Origin: Bacillota bacterium
Lineage (GTDB): Bacteria; Bacillota; UBA4882; UBA8346
Assembly: GCA_023426245.1 (NCBI GenBank)
Contig: JAFABB010000007.1
Span: forward strand, 124,001-188,000
DNA length: 64,000 nucleotides
Direction: 5' to 3'
The position numbers were made by a program, and so were the translations under genes. Numbering within the stretch: position 1 is the stretch's first letter; each line of letters opens with the position of its first letter. This document shows, one piece after another, positions 8,405 through 15,719 of this stretch. The notes below the pieces were generated by a model, which ran no database searches, was not told where the DNA came from, and saw only the letters and a program-made list of their open reading frames with translations.

Positions 8405-8494
8405 ATTTTTTGTCGATTTGACGGGCGCTAGAGTTCCCGACATAAAATCGACACACTTTTTTCAAAAAAACGTGGTATTATGGTAATGGGTAAA
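8405..8494 (+). repeat. Dispersed 90-bp promoter repeat, copy 1
   Basis: This stretch matches 11164-11252 closely, including AAAATCGACACACTTTTT and CAAAAAAACGTG. It contains promoter (b). Confidence 0.8.
8438..8481 (+). promoter_or_regulatory. Tandem-repeat promoter (b), CGACA class
   Basis: CGACA occurs at 8438-8442 and 8449-8453, 11 bases apart. TATTAT (8476-8481) begins 21 bases after the second motif. It precedes the small gene at 8630. Confidence 0.65.
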
Positions 8495-8538
8495 TCTGCT
8501 AAATATCCCAATTAGATGGAGAACATTCATCTTTCGGC

Positions 8539-8573
8539 AAACGCTGAGGCTTTTGAGCCAAAGGCGTTTTTTT
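8539..8573 (+). terminator. Leader hairpin with T-tract after promoter (b)
   Basis: AAACGCT pairs with AGGCGTTT, with an inner GGCT/AGCC pairing, followed by seven T. The hairpin after promoter (c) shares the core GCTGAGGC...AGCCAAAGGCGTT. Confidence 0.7.
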
Positions 8574-8629
8574 ATTTGGTTTCTAAAAAAGGCATGTCAT
8601 TTGATATCAAATCTTTGAGGGGGATTTTT

Positions 8630-8839
8630 ATGCTGCATATGAATGAACAAAAACTGCTGGCAAGATATTTGATTCAACTTTTGCAACTTCAAGCCGGAAA
8701 CGCTTCGCCGAGGGAGTTTGCATTGTGGCGGCAAAGAGTCAGAATGGCTTTCTCAGAGCGAAGAATTAGGAAAGCCGTGAAGCTCGCATGGAGAAACTCC
8801 CATCGGCATTTTCGGGAAGACCGAGAGTGTGGTGACTGA
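8630..8839 (+). CDS. Small basic protein of unknown function
   Basis: ATG at 8630 (or 8639) follows GAGGGGGA and gives 69 residues. It is rich in arginine and leucine, with ARYLIQLLQLQAGNASPREF and a helical basic tail (SERRIRKAVKLAWRNSHRH). It may bind nucleic acid. It follows promoter (b) and its leader hairpin. A shorter relative with the same LADYL...ASPRNF pattern is encoded at 11018-11137. The reading frame upstream to 8516 runs through the hairpin and is not coding. Confidence 0.55.
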   Translation: MLHMNEQKLLARYLIQLLQLQAGNASPREFALWRQRVRMAFSERRIRKAVKLAWRNSHRHFREDRECGD

Positions 8840-8982
8840 AAATCTTGTGCCTGATGCATCGGAACCTAATGAATGGAATTTTAATCATCTTCCCAAAGTC
8901 GGACCGGATAATTGAAATGGATGGTACGACCAAAATTACTGCTTTCAAGTGGAATTAAATTTTGATATATCGTTGATTTCTG

Positions 8983-9135
8983 TCATTTTCCAGCGGATTT
9001 CGGCATTGTAAAATTAAAAACGTCCTCAACAGGACGTTTTTCTGTATAACCGATGATGGTTAGGTTGTTGATTTTAATCTTCACTTTTTTAACGGGCTCC
9101 GGGAACTTCCATACTTCCAGGTTATTTTCGAACAT
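8983..9135 (-). CDS. Small hypothetical protein (50 residues)
   Basis: On the minus strand AGGAGGAATATTCC precedes ATG at 9135; the product begins MFENNLEVWKFPEPVKKVKI. It is a beta-rich, charged peptide with no recognised motif. A strong hairpin with a T-tract (9016-9041) lies inside its 3' half. Either it is a palindromic coding stretch or the transcript usually stops there. It lies downstream of the repressor at 9195 and may share its transcript. Confidence 0.5.
   Translation of the reverse strand: MFENNLEVWKFPEPVKKVKIKINNLTIIGYTEKRPVEDVFNFTMPKSAGK
9016..9041. terminator. Strong hairpin with T-tracts inside a small gene
   Basis: AAAAACGTCCT (9016-9026) pairs perfectly with AGGACGTTTTT (9031-9041) around CAAC. 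It would work in both directions. Confidence 0.7.
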
Positions 9136-9194
9136 TGGAATATTCCTCCTTTATTGCTAGAAAATGTACTATTAATATCGGCAAATGGGAAAAT

Positions 9195-9551
9195 TTACTT
9201 AGGGTTTTTGTTGATGGAGTATTTATTCTTGATAAATTCATAAAAGGTAATGATTTGCCGTTTTCCTTCCTCATCCAGTGAATCGAAATCAATGACATTA
9301 TCACGATCACCATAAATAACAATTTCTTCTTTGGGATGGTCGACTTCCGAAAGCAGCTTGCTGCTTTCCAAATTTAATATGGTAGCGATTTTTAGAAGTG
9401 TTCCGATTGTCGGATTGAGGATCTTTCCATTTTCCAGGTCCGAGATATAACCTTGGGATGTACCGGCTTGTAATGCCAGTTCGACTTGGGTTATGCCGAG
9501 TTCTTTGCGTCTTTTGGCAATAGTTTTGCCTAAGTTAGTCGTAATCATCAT
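9195..9551 (-). CDS. XRE-family repressor 2
   Basis: A 118-residue protein with an N-terminal XRE helix-turn-helix (ITQVELALQAGTSQGYISDL at about residues 20-39, then TLLKIATILNLE). A short C-terminal region ends in FYEFIKNKYSINKNPK. AGGAGGAATC precedes ATG at 9551; a second ATG at 9548 is possible. It is divergent from the regulator at 9749, whose promoter is covered by a perfect palindrome at 9704-9732, the obvious target for this protein. It forms a second switch next to the one at 6.5-7.3 kb. Confidence 0.88.
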   Translation of the reverse strand: MMITTNLGKTIAKRRKELGITQVELALQAGTSQGYISDLENGKILNPTIGTLLKIATILNLESSKLLSEVDHPKEEIVIYGDRDNVIDFDSLDEEGKRQIITFYEFIKNKYSINKNPK

Positions 9552-9682
9552 GATTCCTCCTTACGTTTATCACTATATCATCAAAAAGTATATTTGTATA
9601 GATATTATATATAAGTAAGCTTTAGATACAGATAAAAAGGAATTTTTCTTTTATAACAGTAAATTTTGGCATATCGCTAAAG

Positions 9683-9711
9683 TTGATATTTATTAAATAT
9701 ATTGATATTAT
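9683..9711 (+). promoter_or_regulatory. Promoter of the 9749 operon
   Basis: TTGATA (9683-9688), a 17-base spacer and TATTAT (9706-9711). The -10 box and start region are covered by the palindrome at 9704-9732. Confidence 0.75.
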
Positions 9712-9732
9712 CATATCCGATATGATAATATC
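9704..9732. promoter_or_regulatory. Perfect 13-bp inverted repeat operator
   Basis: GATATTATCATAT and ATATGATAATATC are exact inverted repeats with a 3-base spacer. They lie over the -10 box and just before the GGAGGTG ribosome site of the next gene. Confidence 0.8.
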
Positions 9733-9748
9733 CTTGGAGGTGAGTTTG

Positions 9749-10030
9749 ATGACTGTATTAAATCAGAAAATCAATAAAGCCCCCTGGTTTACTAAATTAG
9801 CAATTTTACGTATTTTGAACGATTGGACCATGAAAGAGGCCGCGGAACGGATTTGTGTCCAAAGCCGGGTTTATCAAAATTGGGAATGCGGACGTTTCAA
9901 GCCACGTTATTTCAATCAAGTCAGATTGGCCAACGTATACGGAGTTCCGCAGGAAGAAATTTTTAGCCCCCGGGAGTTTAAAAGGAAAGGACCCCAAAAT
10001 GCCAGGAATATACGTAATTGGAATCATTGA
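9749..10030 (+). CDS. XRE/Cro-like regulator
   Basis: ATG at 9749 follows GGAGGTGAG and gives 93 residues. MKEAAERICVQSRVYQNWEC at about residues 28-47 reads as a helix-turn-helix, followed by NQVRLANVYGVPQEEIFSP, the usual helices 4-5 of XRE proteins. It is divergent from repressor 2 and under the 9704-9732 palindrome. It overlaps the next gene by 32 bases. Confidence 0.72.
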   Translation: MTVLNQKINKAPWFTKLAILRILNDWTMKEAAERICVQSRVYQNWECGRFKPRYFNQVRLANVYGVPQEEIFSPREFKRKGPQNARNIRNWNH

Positions 10031-10193
10031 ACAACGGAACGAACGACCGGTTTGTAGGGTTATTAGCCGTGGATCCGGGCAGGAATGCTGGTTTCTGATG
10101 TCTTTGTTTCAGGATGCCGACGATGTAAATTACTTTATATTGCCGGAAAAAGTTTTTCAGAAATTGCCTTGGGAGCATTCCAAAACTTTTTAA
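9999..10193 (+). CDS. Small hypothetical protein (64 residues)
   Basis: ATG at 9999, after AAAGGA, lies within the end of the preceding gene. The product starts MPGIYVIGIIEQRNERPVCR and contains VNYFILPEKVFQKLP. It is compact and probably alpha/beta. No family recognised. Translational coupling to the regulator is likely from the overlap. Confidence 0.5.
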   Translation: MPGIYVIGIIEQRNERPVCRVISRGSGQECWFLMSLFQDADDVNYFILPEKVFQKLPWEHSKTF

Positions 10194-10291
10194 AAAATCA
10201 ATTTAAGGAGGGAGATTTAAACATAAAAAGAGATTGCCGTTTCGGTCTGATTTTAGTTGATTCTTTAAAAATTTATTTGGAGGTGGAGAGA

Positions 10292-10450
10292 TTGCGCCGC
10301 TCGAAAAGCTTGCCTAAAATGCTATTGAAATGTTTATATCAATCAATTGGTCTTACTCAGGAAGAACCATTGGGAGAACAATTGATCTCACTGGAGAGGT
10401 ATGCAAGTACAGTTGGTTTACAAAATTGGGTGAAAAAAGAATACCGGTAG
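10292..10450 (+). CDS. Small helical protein (52 residues)
   Basis: TTG at 10292 follows a strong GGAGGTGGAG. The product, MRRSKSLPKMLLKCLYQSIG and onward, has a helix-rich pattern with LTQEEPLGEQLISLERYAST, perhaps a short helix-turn-helix. Upstream codons of the same frame overlap the previous gene and lack a ribosome site. Confidence 0.42.
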   Translation: MRRSKSLPKMLLKCLYQSIGLTQEEPLGEQLISLERYASTVGLQNWVKKEYR

Positions 10451-10489
10451 TGGAATTTTTCAAGAATAATTTCACAAGAGGTGATTATC

Positions 10490-10984
10490 ATGAGCGTTGC
10501 TCGATCTGGAAGAAGGAGATCTTCAAAAAAATTGGATAAATCATTGGAGGAAGGAGTATTAAGAATTCCTGAACATGCTTGTTTTTATGTAGAACAGGAA
10601 TTATCCGCGTATAACGCTTATAAATTGGCACTCGCTCAATTAGAGCAGGATTTAGAAGATGTCATTAATCAATATGGTCAAGTGCCTACCGACGCGCTCT
10701 CTTCCCGAAATGGTCCTGGTGATCCGGTTAATTTATCCGCTTTGCGAGCTGTAATGATTGAAGAAAAAATTAAGTACTATCAAACTAGGATCCGCAGGAT
10801 TGAGTCTGGGATCAGCACACTAAGTGAGTTTGAAAAAGAAATTGCAACACAAAAATATTTCATCCAAAATTGTTTTTCCAATGAAGAAATTATAGAGGAA
10901 TTTCATTTAAATCGACATTATTATTATAGAATACGGCAAGGCATTATTTTTAAATTTGCATTGATTTTTGGGATCCTCTCATAA
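10490..10984 (+). CDS. ArpU/RinA-like phage transcriptional regulator 2
   Basis: ATG at 10490 follows AAGAGGTG; 164 residues. Its layout matches regulator 1 at 7852: a basic N-terminus (SVARSGRRRSSKK), a long coiled-coil-like helix (residues 30-65), then helices with IEEKIKYYQTRIRRIESGIS and a C-terminal LSEFEKEIATQKYFIQNCFS followed by SNEEIIEEFHLNRHYYYRIR, a sigma-4-like helix-turn-helix. The sequence is well diverged from regulator 1, so the two may recognise different sites. Promoter (c), leading to the injection-system genes, lies about 210 bases downstream. Confidence 0.68.
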   Translation: MSVARSGRRRSSKKLDKSLEEGVLRIPEHACFYVEQELSAYNAYKLALAQLEQDLEDVINQYGQVPTDALSSRNGPGDPVNLSALRAVMIEEKIKYYQTRIRRIESGISTLSEFEKEIATQKYFIQNCFSNEEIIEEFHLNRHYYYRIRQGIIFKFALIFGILS

Positions 10985-11017
10985 GAAACCTATAATTAGA
11001 TTATCTTATCCATTGAA

Positions 11018-11137
11018 ATGGTTTTAACGTATAGGATTCTTGCTGATTATTTAAATACAAATGTTGAGGCTTCGCCGAGGAATTTTATAACTGCATTCAA
11101 AACTCAAATGGGCTTTGACCAGACAATAAACTTTTAA
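11018..11137 (+). pseudogene. Short relative of the 8630 protein, probably a remnant
   Basis: A 39-codon frame from ATG 11018, without a clear ribosome site, reads MVLTYRILADYLNTNVEASP and continues RNFITAFKTQMGFDQ. It parallels ARYL...GNASPREF of the 8630 product but lacks the basic C-terminus. A promoter repeat shared with the 8630 locus follows it, so a segment was probably duplicated and then decayed. Confidence 0.4.
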
Positions 11138-11163
11138 AAATAGCATGAACTGGTACGGAAAAA

Positions 11164-11252
11164 ATTTTTTGTTGATTTGGAGGGGTCCAGAGTTCTCGAC
11201 ACAAAATCGACACACTTTTTCCAAAAAAACGTGATAATATGATAGTGGGTAA
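11164..11252 (+). repeat. Dispersed 90-bp promoter repeat, copy 2
   Basis: Close copy of 8405-8494; the best-conserved core is GAGTTCTCGACACAAAATCG through GTGGGTAAAT. Confidence 0.8.
11198..11240 (+). promoter_or_regulatory. Tandem-repeat promoter (c), CGACA class
   Basis: GACAC at 11198-11202 and 11209-11213 is repeated with an 11-base period. TAATAT (11235-11240) begins 21 bases after the second motif; GATAAT at 11233 is an alternative -10. This is the best candidate for driving the injection-system operon. Confidence 0.65.
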
Positions 11253-11294
11253 ATTGTTTGAACATGAAAAATTCATTATACGAAATACAAAATT

Positions 11295-11330
11295 AATAGC
11301 GCTGAGGCATTAGCCAAAGGCGTTATTTTT
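11295..11330 (+). terminator. Leader hairpin with T-tract after promoter (c)
   Basis: AATAGCGCT pairs with AGGCGTTATT (with G-U pairs), followed by TTTTT. It shares its core with the hairpin at 8539. Confidence 0.62.
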
Positions 11331-11457
11331 ATGCCTGGGATTATTAAGAGGCAGAGGAAAGGGAGTTAAGGGGGAAAAAGAGAGAGGCAAAGAGATTATT
11401 TCCTCAGAGGCTCCGGTCAGTAAGAAAATTAGCGAAACCGTCCTATTTTAATAATAA

Positions 11458-11495
11458 AAATCGCTTCGGGATTCTTGGAGCGATTTCTTCTTTTT
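11458..11495 (+). terminator. Second leader hairpin, injection-system operon
   Basis: AAATCGCT (11458-11465) pairs with AGCGATTT (11479-11486), followed by CTTCTTTTT. Equivalent hairpins lie at 12213 and 55947, each 58-75 bases before a G-rich element. Confidence 0.75.
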
Positions 11496-11555
11496 GAAAC
11501 ATTTTTGGAATGTTCCGGTGGATCAATCGGGCACAGAATAAGCAGGTTTACCGGA

Positions 11556-11590
11556 GCGGGGCATGCCAAGGGAGGGGAGGGGCCCGGCAT
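11556..11590 (+). repeat. G-rich leader element, copy 1
   Basis: GGGG...GGGAGGGGAGGGG followed by CCCGGCATATTA. It has four G-runs, enough for a quadruplex, and shares its right half with copy 2 at 12314-12350. Confidence 0.6.
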
Positions 11591-11669
11591 ATTATTCCCT
11601 TATTGATTAAAAGAGTTTCATGGTTATAGATTTTAAATGTCTCATAAAGAACGAAAGGCGGCAAGGATT

Positions 11670-12122
11670 ATGGCATGGAATTTGAAAAATATTGAAAATG
11701 CATTGCGTAATAGACTGCAGTTAAGATCGACATTGGTATTACTGGTGGGTGATTCTACCCACATTAAGCCGGATGGGACGGGAGGAGAACTTTATCCTGC
11801 TGTTAATTTTCGGGTTAGCGAATATCCTAATCTGAGTAACCAACATAAAATCAAACTTTATATCTATATTGATGCCGAAAAAGATACGGATGGGGATGTA
11901 AATCATAATAACTGCCTGGATATTGCGGCTGAAGTGGAAGCCGAATTATTTTATAAACCCCAAACCGAAAATCCGGGTACTCTGTTGGATCTCTCGAGCT
12001 ATAACTATCGGTGTTTCCGCCAGGAAAAATTATTCGATTCGGGGCCAGTTATTCGGGAAAATGTGACTGATAAAATACGCCAAACCCAACACTATCTGTT
12101 TATTATTGATGATTTTTCGTGA
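11670..12122 (+). CDS. Unknown protein at the start of the eCIS operon
   Basis: Either ATG 11637 (161 residues, no ribosome site) or ATG 11670 after GGCAAGG (150 residues); I prefer the latter. The product has an N-terminal helix (NLKNIENALRNRLQLRSTLV) and a beta-rich body. It stands alone between two leader hairpins, just upstream of the sheath. In the second tail cluster an alpha/beta protein sits in the same place (56423). By position it may be a tail-completion or joining protein, but I see no sequence similarity that proves it. Confidence 0.6.
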   Translation: MAWNLKNIENALRNRLQLRSTLVLLVGDSTHIKPDGTGGELYPAVNFRVSEYPNLSNQHKIKLYIYIDAEKDTDGDVNHNNCLDIAAEVEAELFYKPQTENPGTLLDLSSYNYRCFRQEKLFDSGPVIRENVTDKIRQTQHYLFIIDDFS

Positions 12123-12212
12123 AAATGTGTATAAAGAAACTAGAAAGATGGCATTGAAATTTTTGTCAAGGGCGCCGGTCATTGTAATGCGGCCGTCCCA
12201 AAACTAAATATG

Positions 12213-12252
12213 GAAACCGTCTATTTGAACATGGTAGGCGGTTTCTTCTTTT
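12213..12252 (+). terminator. Terminator hairpin before the sheath gene
   Basis: GAAACCGTCTA (12213-12223) pairs with TAGGCGGTTTC (12235-12245), followed by TTCTTTTTTT. Confidence 0.82.
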
Positions 12253-12313
12253 TTTAGGCATTGTGGAAAGCTTCGATAGGCCAAGAAGGCTAAAATTTTG
12301 CCGGCCGTTCGTA

Positions 12314-12350
12314 GCGGGTCTTCATGTACGGGCAGGGGTGGGGCCCGGCA
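12314..12350 (+). repeat. G-rich leader element, copy 2
   Basis: CGGG...ACGGGCAGGGGTGGGGCCCGGCA. The right half, GGGGCCCGGCAT, equals copy 1. TGCCGG at about 12298-12303 can pair with CCGGCA at its end. Confidence 0.6.
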
Positions 12351-12553
12351 TAATTTATATTTCCATAATTTACGACCGGCCGGATTAGCGGGATATCCGG
12401 CACGATGGGAAAGGGGGGATGTTTTTTGAATATGGAGGATTCACGCGCGCTAATCGGACATTTAGCTGGACAATGGGGCGCATTTCGGTAAACTTCGATA
12501 AATCCCGCGTTATAAAATTACAGAATATTAAAAAGGAGCGTAGCATTAAAAAC

Positions 12554-13891
12554 ATGAGCGATTACAAAACACCAGGCGTGTATATTGAGGAGACATCAAC
12601 ATTAGCGAGCTCGGTAGCGAGCGTATCGACTGCGGTACCTGCTTTTATCGGGTATACTCAAAAGGCAGGGGTTAATAACGGTTTGTTTTATAAGCCAACT
12701 ACTGTCAGCACTTTAAAAGAATATGAAAGCCTCTTTGGTCAGGCGGCGGATGAAACAATTACCGTGAATGTCTCCGGAGATTCTATTGTCGGTTTTCAAT
12801 TTCCTCAGAAAGTTACCGACTTGTATTACAGTATGCAAATGTTTTTTAACAATGGCGGTGAAAATTGCTATATTGTGGCCTTAGACGCCGATGACGGGCT
12901 AAGTGAGGTCAAACGGTTTGAAAATGGGATTGATGCCCTGGAGCTTGAAGATGAACCAACCTTGATCGTCGTACCGGGGGCTGTTCATTTATCAAACAAT
13001 GATTTTTATTCCATATATCAACGTGTTTTAAATCAATGCAACAAAATGAAAGATCGCTTTGCCATTATCGACGTGATTGACTCAGGAACTGTAAGTGAAG
13101 ATGCCACGACGTTTCGAACAGGCATCAGCGCTAATAATCTAGAATATGGTGCGGCTTATTATCCGTATTTGACGACCACTCTTAACTATCAATATAGCGA
13201 TACTTCGGTAATAGTAGCCGAGGGAGATTCTAAGGTAACATTGGGCAAAAAGGGGGAGAGTAACACAGCATTATATAATGCTATTAAGTCTGAGATTGGG
13301 AATCATTATTTGACCCTTCCTCCCAGTGCGGCTGTAGCAGGTGTATATGCCAGCGTCGACCGGGATCGGGGAGTTTGGAAAGCACCAGCCAATGTCAGCT
13401 TATCTTATGTCAGCGGACCCAATCGGAAACTGACCGAAGAAGATAACGACTTGTTAAACGTTGATGCTACAAGTGGTAAATCTATTAACGCGATTCGCAA
13501 TTTTACCGGCAAAGGTACCTTGGTTTGGGGCGCCCGGACTTTAGCGGGAAATGATAACCAATGGCGATATGTTTCGGTACGGCGGTTGTTCACTTATATT
13601 GAGGAATCGATTCAGAAATCAACCGCTTTTGCTGTTTTTGAGCCGAATAATGCCATGACTTGGCTCAAACTTCGCAGCATGGTAGAGAGCTTTTTGGATA
13701 CCATCTGGCGGCAAGGTGCGTTAGCCGGCGGTAAAGCCGAGGACGCCTACTTCGTCCAAGTAGGATTGGGTACTACAATGACTTCCCAGGATATTTTGGA
13801 TGGAAAACTCATTATTAAAGTAGGGATTGCCGCGGTCAGACCGGCGGAATTCATAATCTTAGAGTTTAGCCATAAGGTCCAAACATCTTAA
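12554..13891 (+). CDS. eCIS contractile sheath protein (Afp2/Pvc2-like)
   Basis: A 445-residue tail sheath starting at ATG 12554 after AAGGAGCG. The opening MSDYKTPGVYIEETSTLASS is the sheath N-terminal arm, followed by SVSTAVPAFIGYTQKAG. The C-terminal domain holds NRKLTEEDNDLLNVDATSGK, WGARTLAGNDNQWRYVSVRR and the terminal arm GIAAVRPAEFIILEFSHKVQ. The longer frame from 12419 adds 45 unlikely residues. Only one sheath gene is present, whereas Afp and PVC clusters carry several. The sheath surrounds the inner tube and contracts to drive it into the target. Confidence 0.95.
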   Translation: MSDYKTPGVYIEETSTLASSVASVSTAVPAFIGYTQKAGVNNGLFYKPTTVSTLKEYESLFGQAADETITVNVSGDSIVGFQFPQKVTDLYYSMQMFFNNGGENCYIVALDADDGLSEVKRFENGIDALELEDEPTLIVVPGAVHLSNNDFYSIYQRVLNQCNKMKDRFAIIDVIDSGTVSEDATTFRTGISANNLEYGAAYYPYLTTTLNYQYSDTSVIVAEGDSKVTLGKKGESNTALYNAIKSEIGNHYLTLPPSAAVAGVYASVDRDRGVWKAPANVSLSYVSGPNRKLTEEDNDLLNVDATSGKSINAIRNFTGKGTLVWGARTLAGNDNQWRYVSVRRLFTYIEESIQKSTAFAVFEPNNAMTWLKLRSMVESFLDTIWRQGALAGGKAEDAYFVQVGLGTTMTSQDILDGKLIIKVGIAAVRPAEFIILEFSHKVQTS

Positions 13892-13965
13892 TAAATTGGG
13901 AGTATGGATGAATTCGTGGTAATAAGAAGATAGAAAATTAAATTTGAAAAAGTGAGGCAAAAGAG

Positions 13966-14427
13966 ATGGCAACCACTGTAGATGATATTAAAAATACTTA
14001 TCCCCTTCCTGCATATCATTACCGGGTAGAGATCGACGGGATGGATCCGGTGGCATTCACCGAAGTGTCGGGGTTAAGTATAGCTAGGGAGACGATTACG
14101 TATAAAGACGGTTTAAGTTGTGTCCAGGGGGCAAAGCGGATGCCCGGATTAACGAGCGATTTGAAATTTACTTTGAAAAAAGGAGTTATCAAAGCCGACA
14201 GTAAGCTGTATGACTGGATTAATAGTATCCGCCTGTCCACCGTAGACAAGAAAAATATCACCATCAGCTTAATGGATGAGAAAGGAGAAGCTCCGGTTGT
14301 TACTTGGAAAGTTACCAATGCTTTTCCGGTAAAGCTGGATGCACCGGCCTTTAATGCCAAAACCAACGATGTGGCGGTTGAATCTTTGGAATTAATGGCG
14401 GACGATCTGAGAATCGAGTATGCCTAA
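13966..14427 (+). CDS. eCIS inner tube protein (Afp1/gp19-like) 1
   Basis: A 153-residue gp19-family tube protein. Family signatures: the N-terminal YPLPAYHYRVEIDG, then FTEVSGLSIARETITYKDG and VTWKVTNAFPVKLDAPAFNA. Stacked hexamers form the tube within the sheath. It lies 74 bases after the sheath, with ribosome site GTGAGG, and is followed by a second tube paralogue. Confidence 0.94.
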   Translation: MATTVDDIKNTYPLPAYHYRVEIDGMDPVAFTEVSGLSIARETITYKDGLSCVQGAKRMPGLTSDLKFTLKKGVIKADSKLYDWINSIRLSTVDKKNITISLMDEKGEAPVVTWKVTNAFPVKLDAPAFNAKTNDVAVESLELMADDLRIEYA

Positions 14428-14449
14428 ACTAAAATAATCGGGGTAAAAC

Positions 14450-14938
14450 ATGAGTGAATTAATAACTATCCCGGAATTAACCTTGGCTGGGGACCAGCAA
14501 CCACCGGTGGGATTTCATTTTGCGGTGGTTTTTTTTGCCGATGGAACAACGCCTAATCCGCTCGATATGCGATTTAAAAAAGTATCAGGACTATCGTCGG
14601 AGATCGAAGTCATCACCTATAAAGAAGGCGGCGAAAATTTATACACTCACCGGCTCCCTAACCGGGTTTCCTATAATAATCTTGTGCTTGAGCGGGGGAT
14701 GGTGGTAGGCTCTCCTTTAAATATCGAAATTAACGCCGCCATGTCCAATCTGAGGTTCTCGCCCGGTAATGCTTTAGTAGCAGTTCTGGACGACGATGGA
14801 TTACCATTAGCCGGATGGCTTTTTTGGAAAACCTATCCTGTAAAATGGAGTGTTTCCGATTTGGCTGCGGACGTTAATGGCGTCGTAATTGAGACAATGG
14901 AACTAGCCTATACCCGCTTTCAAGTGTTGAGGATTTAA
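14450..14938 (+). CDS. eCIS tube protein (Afp5-like) 2
   Basis: A 162-residue gp19-family paralogue of the 13966 product. It has FHFAVVFF, FKKVSGLSSEIEVITYKEGG, NRVSYNNLVLERGMVVGSPL and WLFWKTYPVKWSVSDLAAD. Afp and PVC clusters also hold more than one tube paralogue; the second type lies near the baseplate end. It overlaps nothing and is followed immediately by a DUF5908-type gene. Confidence 0.92.
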   Translation: MSELITIPELTLAGDQQPPVGFHFAVVFFADGTTPNPLDMRFKKVSGLSSEIEVITYKEGGENLYTHRLPNRVSYNNLVLERGMVVGSPLNIEINAAMSNLRFSPGNALVAVLDDDGLPLAGWLFWKTYPVKWSVSDLAADVNGVVIETMELAYTRFQVLRI

Positions 14939-14940
14939 AA

Positions 14941-15102
14941 ATGACAGTAGAAATCAGAGAATTAGTGATAAAAACGACGGTTACCGATAAAACTCCGGCC
15001 GGAAATGAGACCAAGGGCATTGACCGAACCACCACTCAGGGTCTGGTGGAACGCTGTGTGGCTGAGGTCCTGCAAATTTTAAAACGAGAAAAAGAAAGAT
15101 AA
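14941..15102 (+). CDS. DUF5908-type small eCIS protein (Afp6-like)
   Basis: A 53-residue protein starting three bases after the tube gene. MTVEIRELVIKTTV followed by a polar linker and a C-terminal helix (GLVERCVAEVLQILKREKER) matches the small DUF5908 proteins that sit between the second tube and the LysM-type tube-initiator in eCIS clusters. Its role is unknown. Confidence 0.82.
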   Translation: MTVEIRELVIKTTVTDKTPAGNETKGIDRTTTQGLVERCVAEVLQILKREKER

Positions 15103-15115
15103 AGAGTGAAATAAA

Positions 15116-15706
15116 ATGGGTGTAAAAGACTATGGAAAGCTGGCTAAACTTAAGATTGTTTCAGAAAACGCCAAGGATACTTTTGAGGTTATGTTTAATC
15201 CGGAGTCATATTCCGAGACCTTTGCGGTGACTTTTGAAACGGTAGGAGATGTAAACAGCGGGTTGGAGAAGTACCGGTATACGAAAACACCACCCCATGA
15301 TTTTAAACTGAAATTGATTATTGACGGAACAGGAGTCACCGAATATGGCGACTCGGTCTTCCCCATTTTTAAACGGAATAACCAGACCGTATCTCAACAA
15401 ATCAATCATTTTTTGAATCTGGCATGGTATCCGGTAAACGGGGAAGCGATTCCATTACAGATCTTATGGGGTGAGTTTTCCTTCCATTGTATGTTAAAGG
15501 AAGTAACGATTAACTATACCTTGTTTGACCGGGATGGCATTCCGCTCCGGGCGGAACTGGACGCCACGTTTACCAGTGACCCGCAGAAATACAAAAGTGA
15601 TTGTGAAAAAAGACTAAAAGGTCAGAAGAAGGAAACAGAAACAGCAAACAATGACACTATGCCTGCTAAAACCACCAGTAACGGTATAGTAATCACGGTT
15701 TCCTGA
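15116..15706 (+). CDS. eCIS tube-initiator / hub protein (Afp7-like)
   Basis: A 196-residue protein of the CIS tube family. Signatures: LAKLKIVSENAKDTFEVMFN, then NPESYSETFAV, and GIPLRAELDATFTSD, which recall the T4 gp53/gp54 and LysM-containing Afp7. The usual C-terminal LysM seems missing; the tail is a short polar stretch ending in SNGIVITVS. It connects tube and spike. Its order between the DUF5908 and spike genes supports the call. Confidence 0.87.
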   Translation: MGVKDYGKLAKLKIVSENAKDTFEVMFNPESYSETFAVTFETVGDVNSGLEKYRYTKTPPHDFKLKLIIDGTGVTEYGDSVFPIFKRNNQTVSQQINHFLNLAWYPVNGEAIPLQILWGEFSFHCMLKEVTINYTLFDRDGIPLRAELDATFTSDPQKYKSDCEKRLKGQKKETETANNDTMPAKTTSNGIVITVS

Positions 15707-15719
15707 GAGGATACGAATC

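Noticed and set aside
12419..12553. N-terminal extension of the sheath gene
   Set aside because: The sheath family begins at MSDYKTPGVYIEE, which has its own AAGGAGCG; the extension is unrelated to the family.
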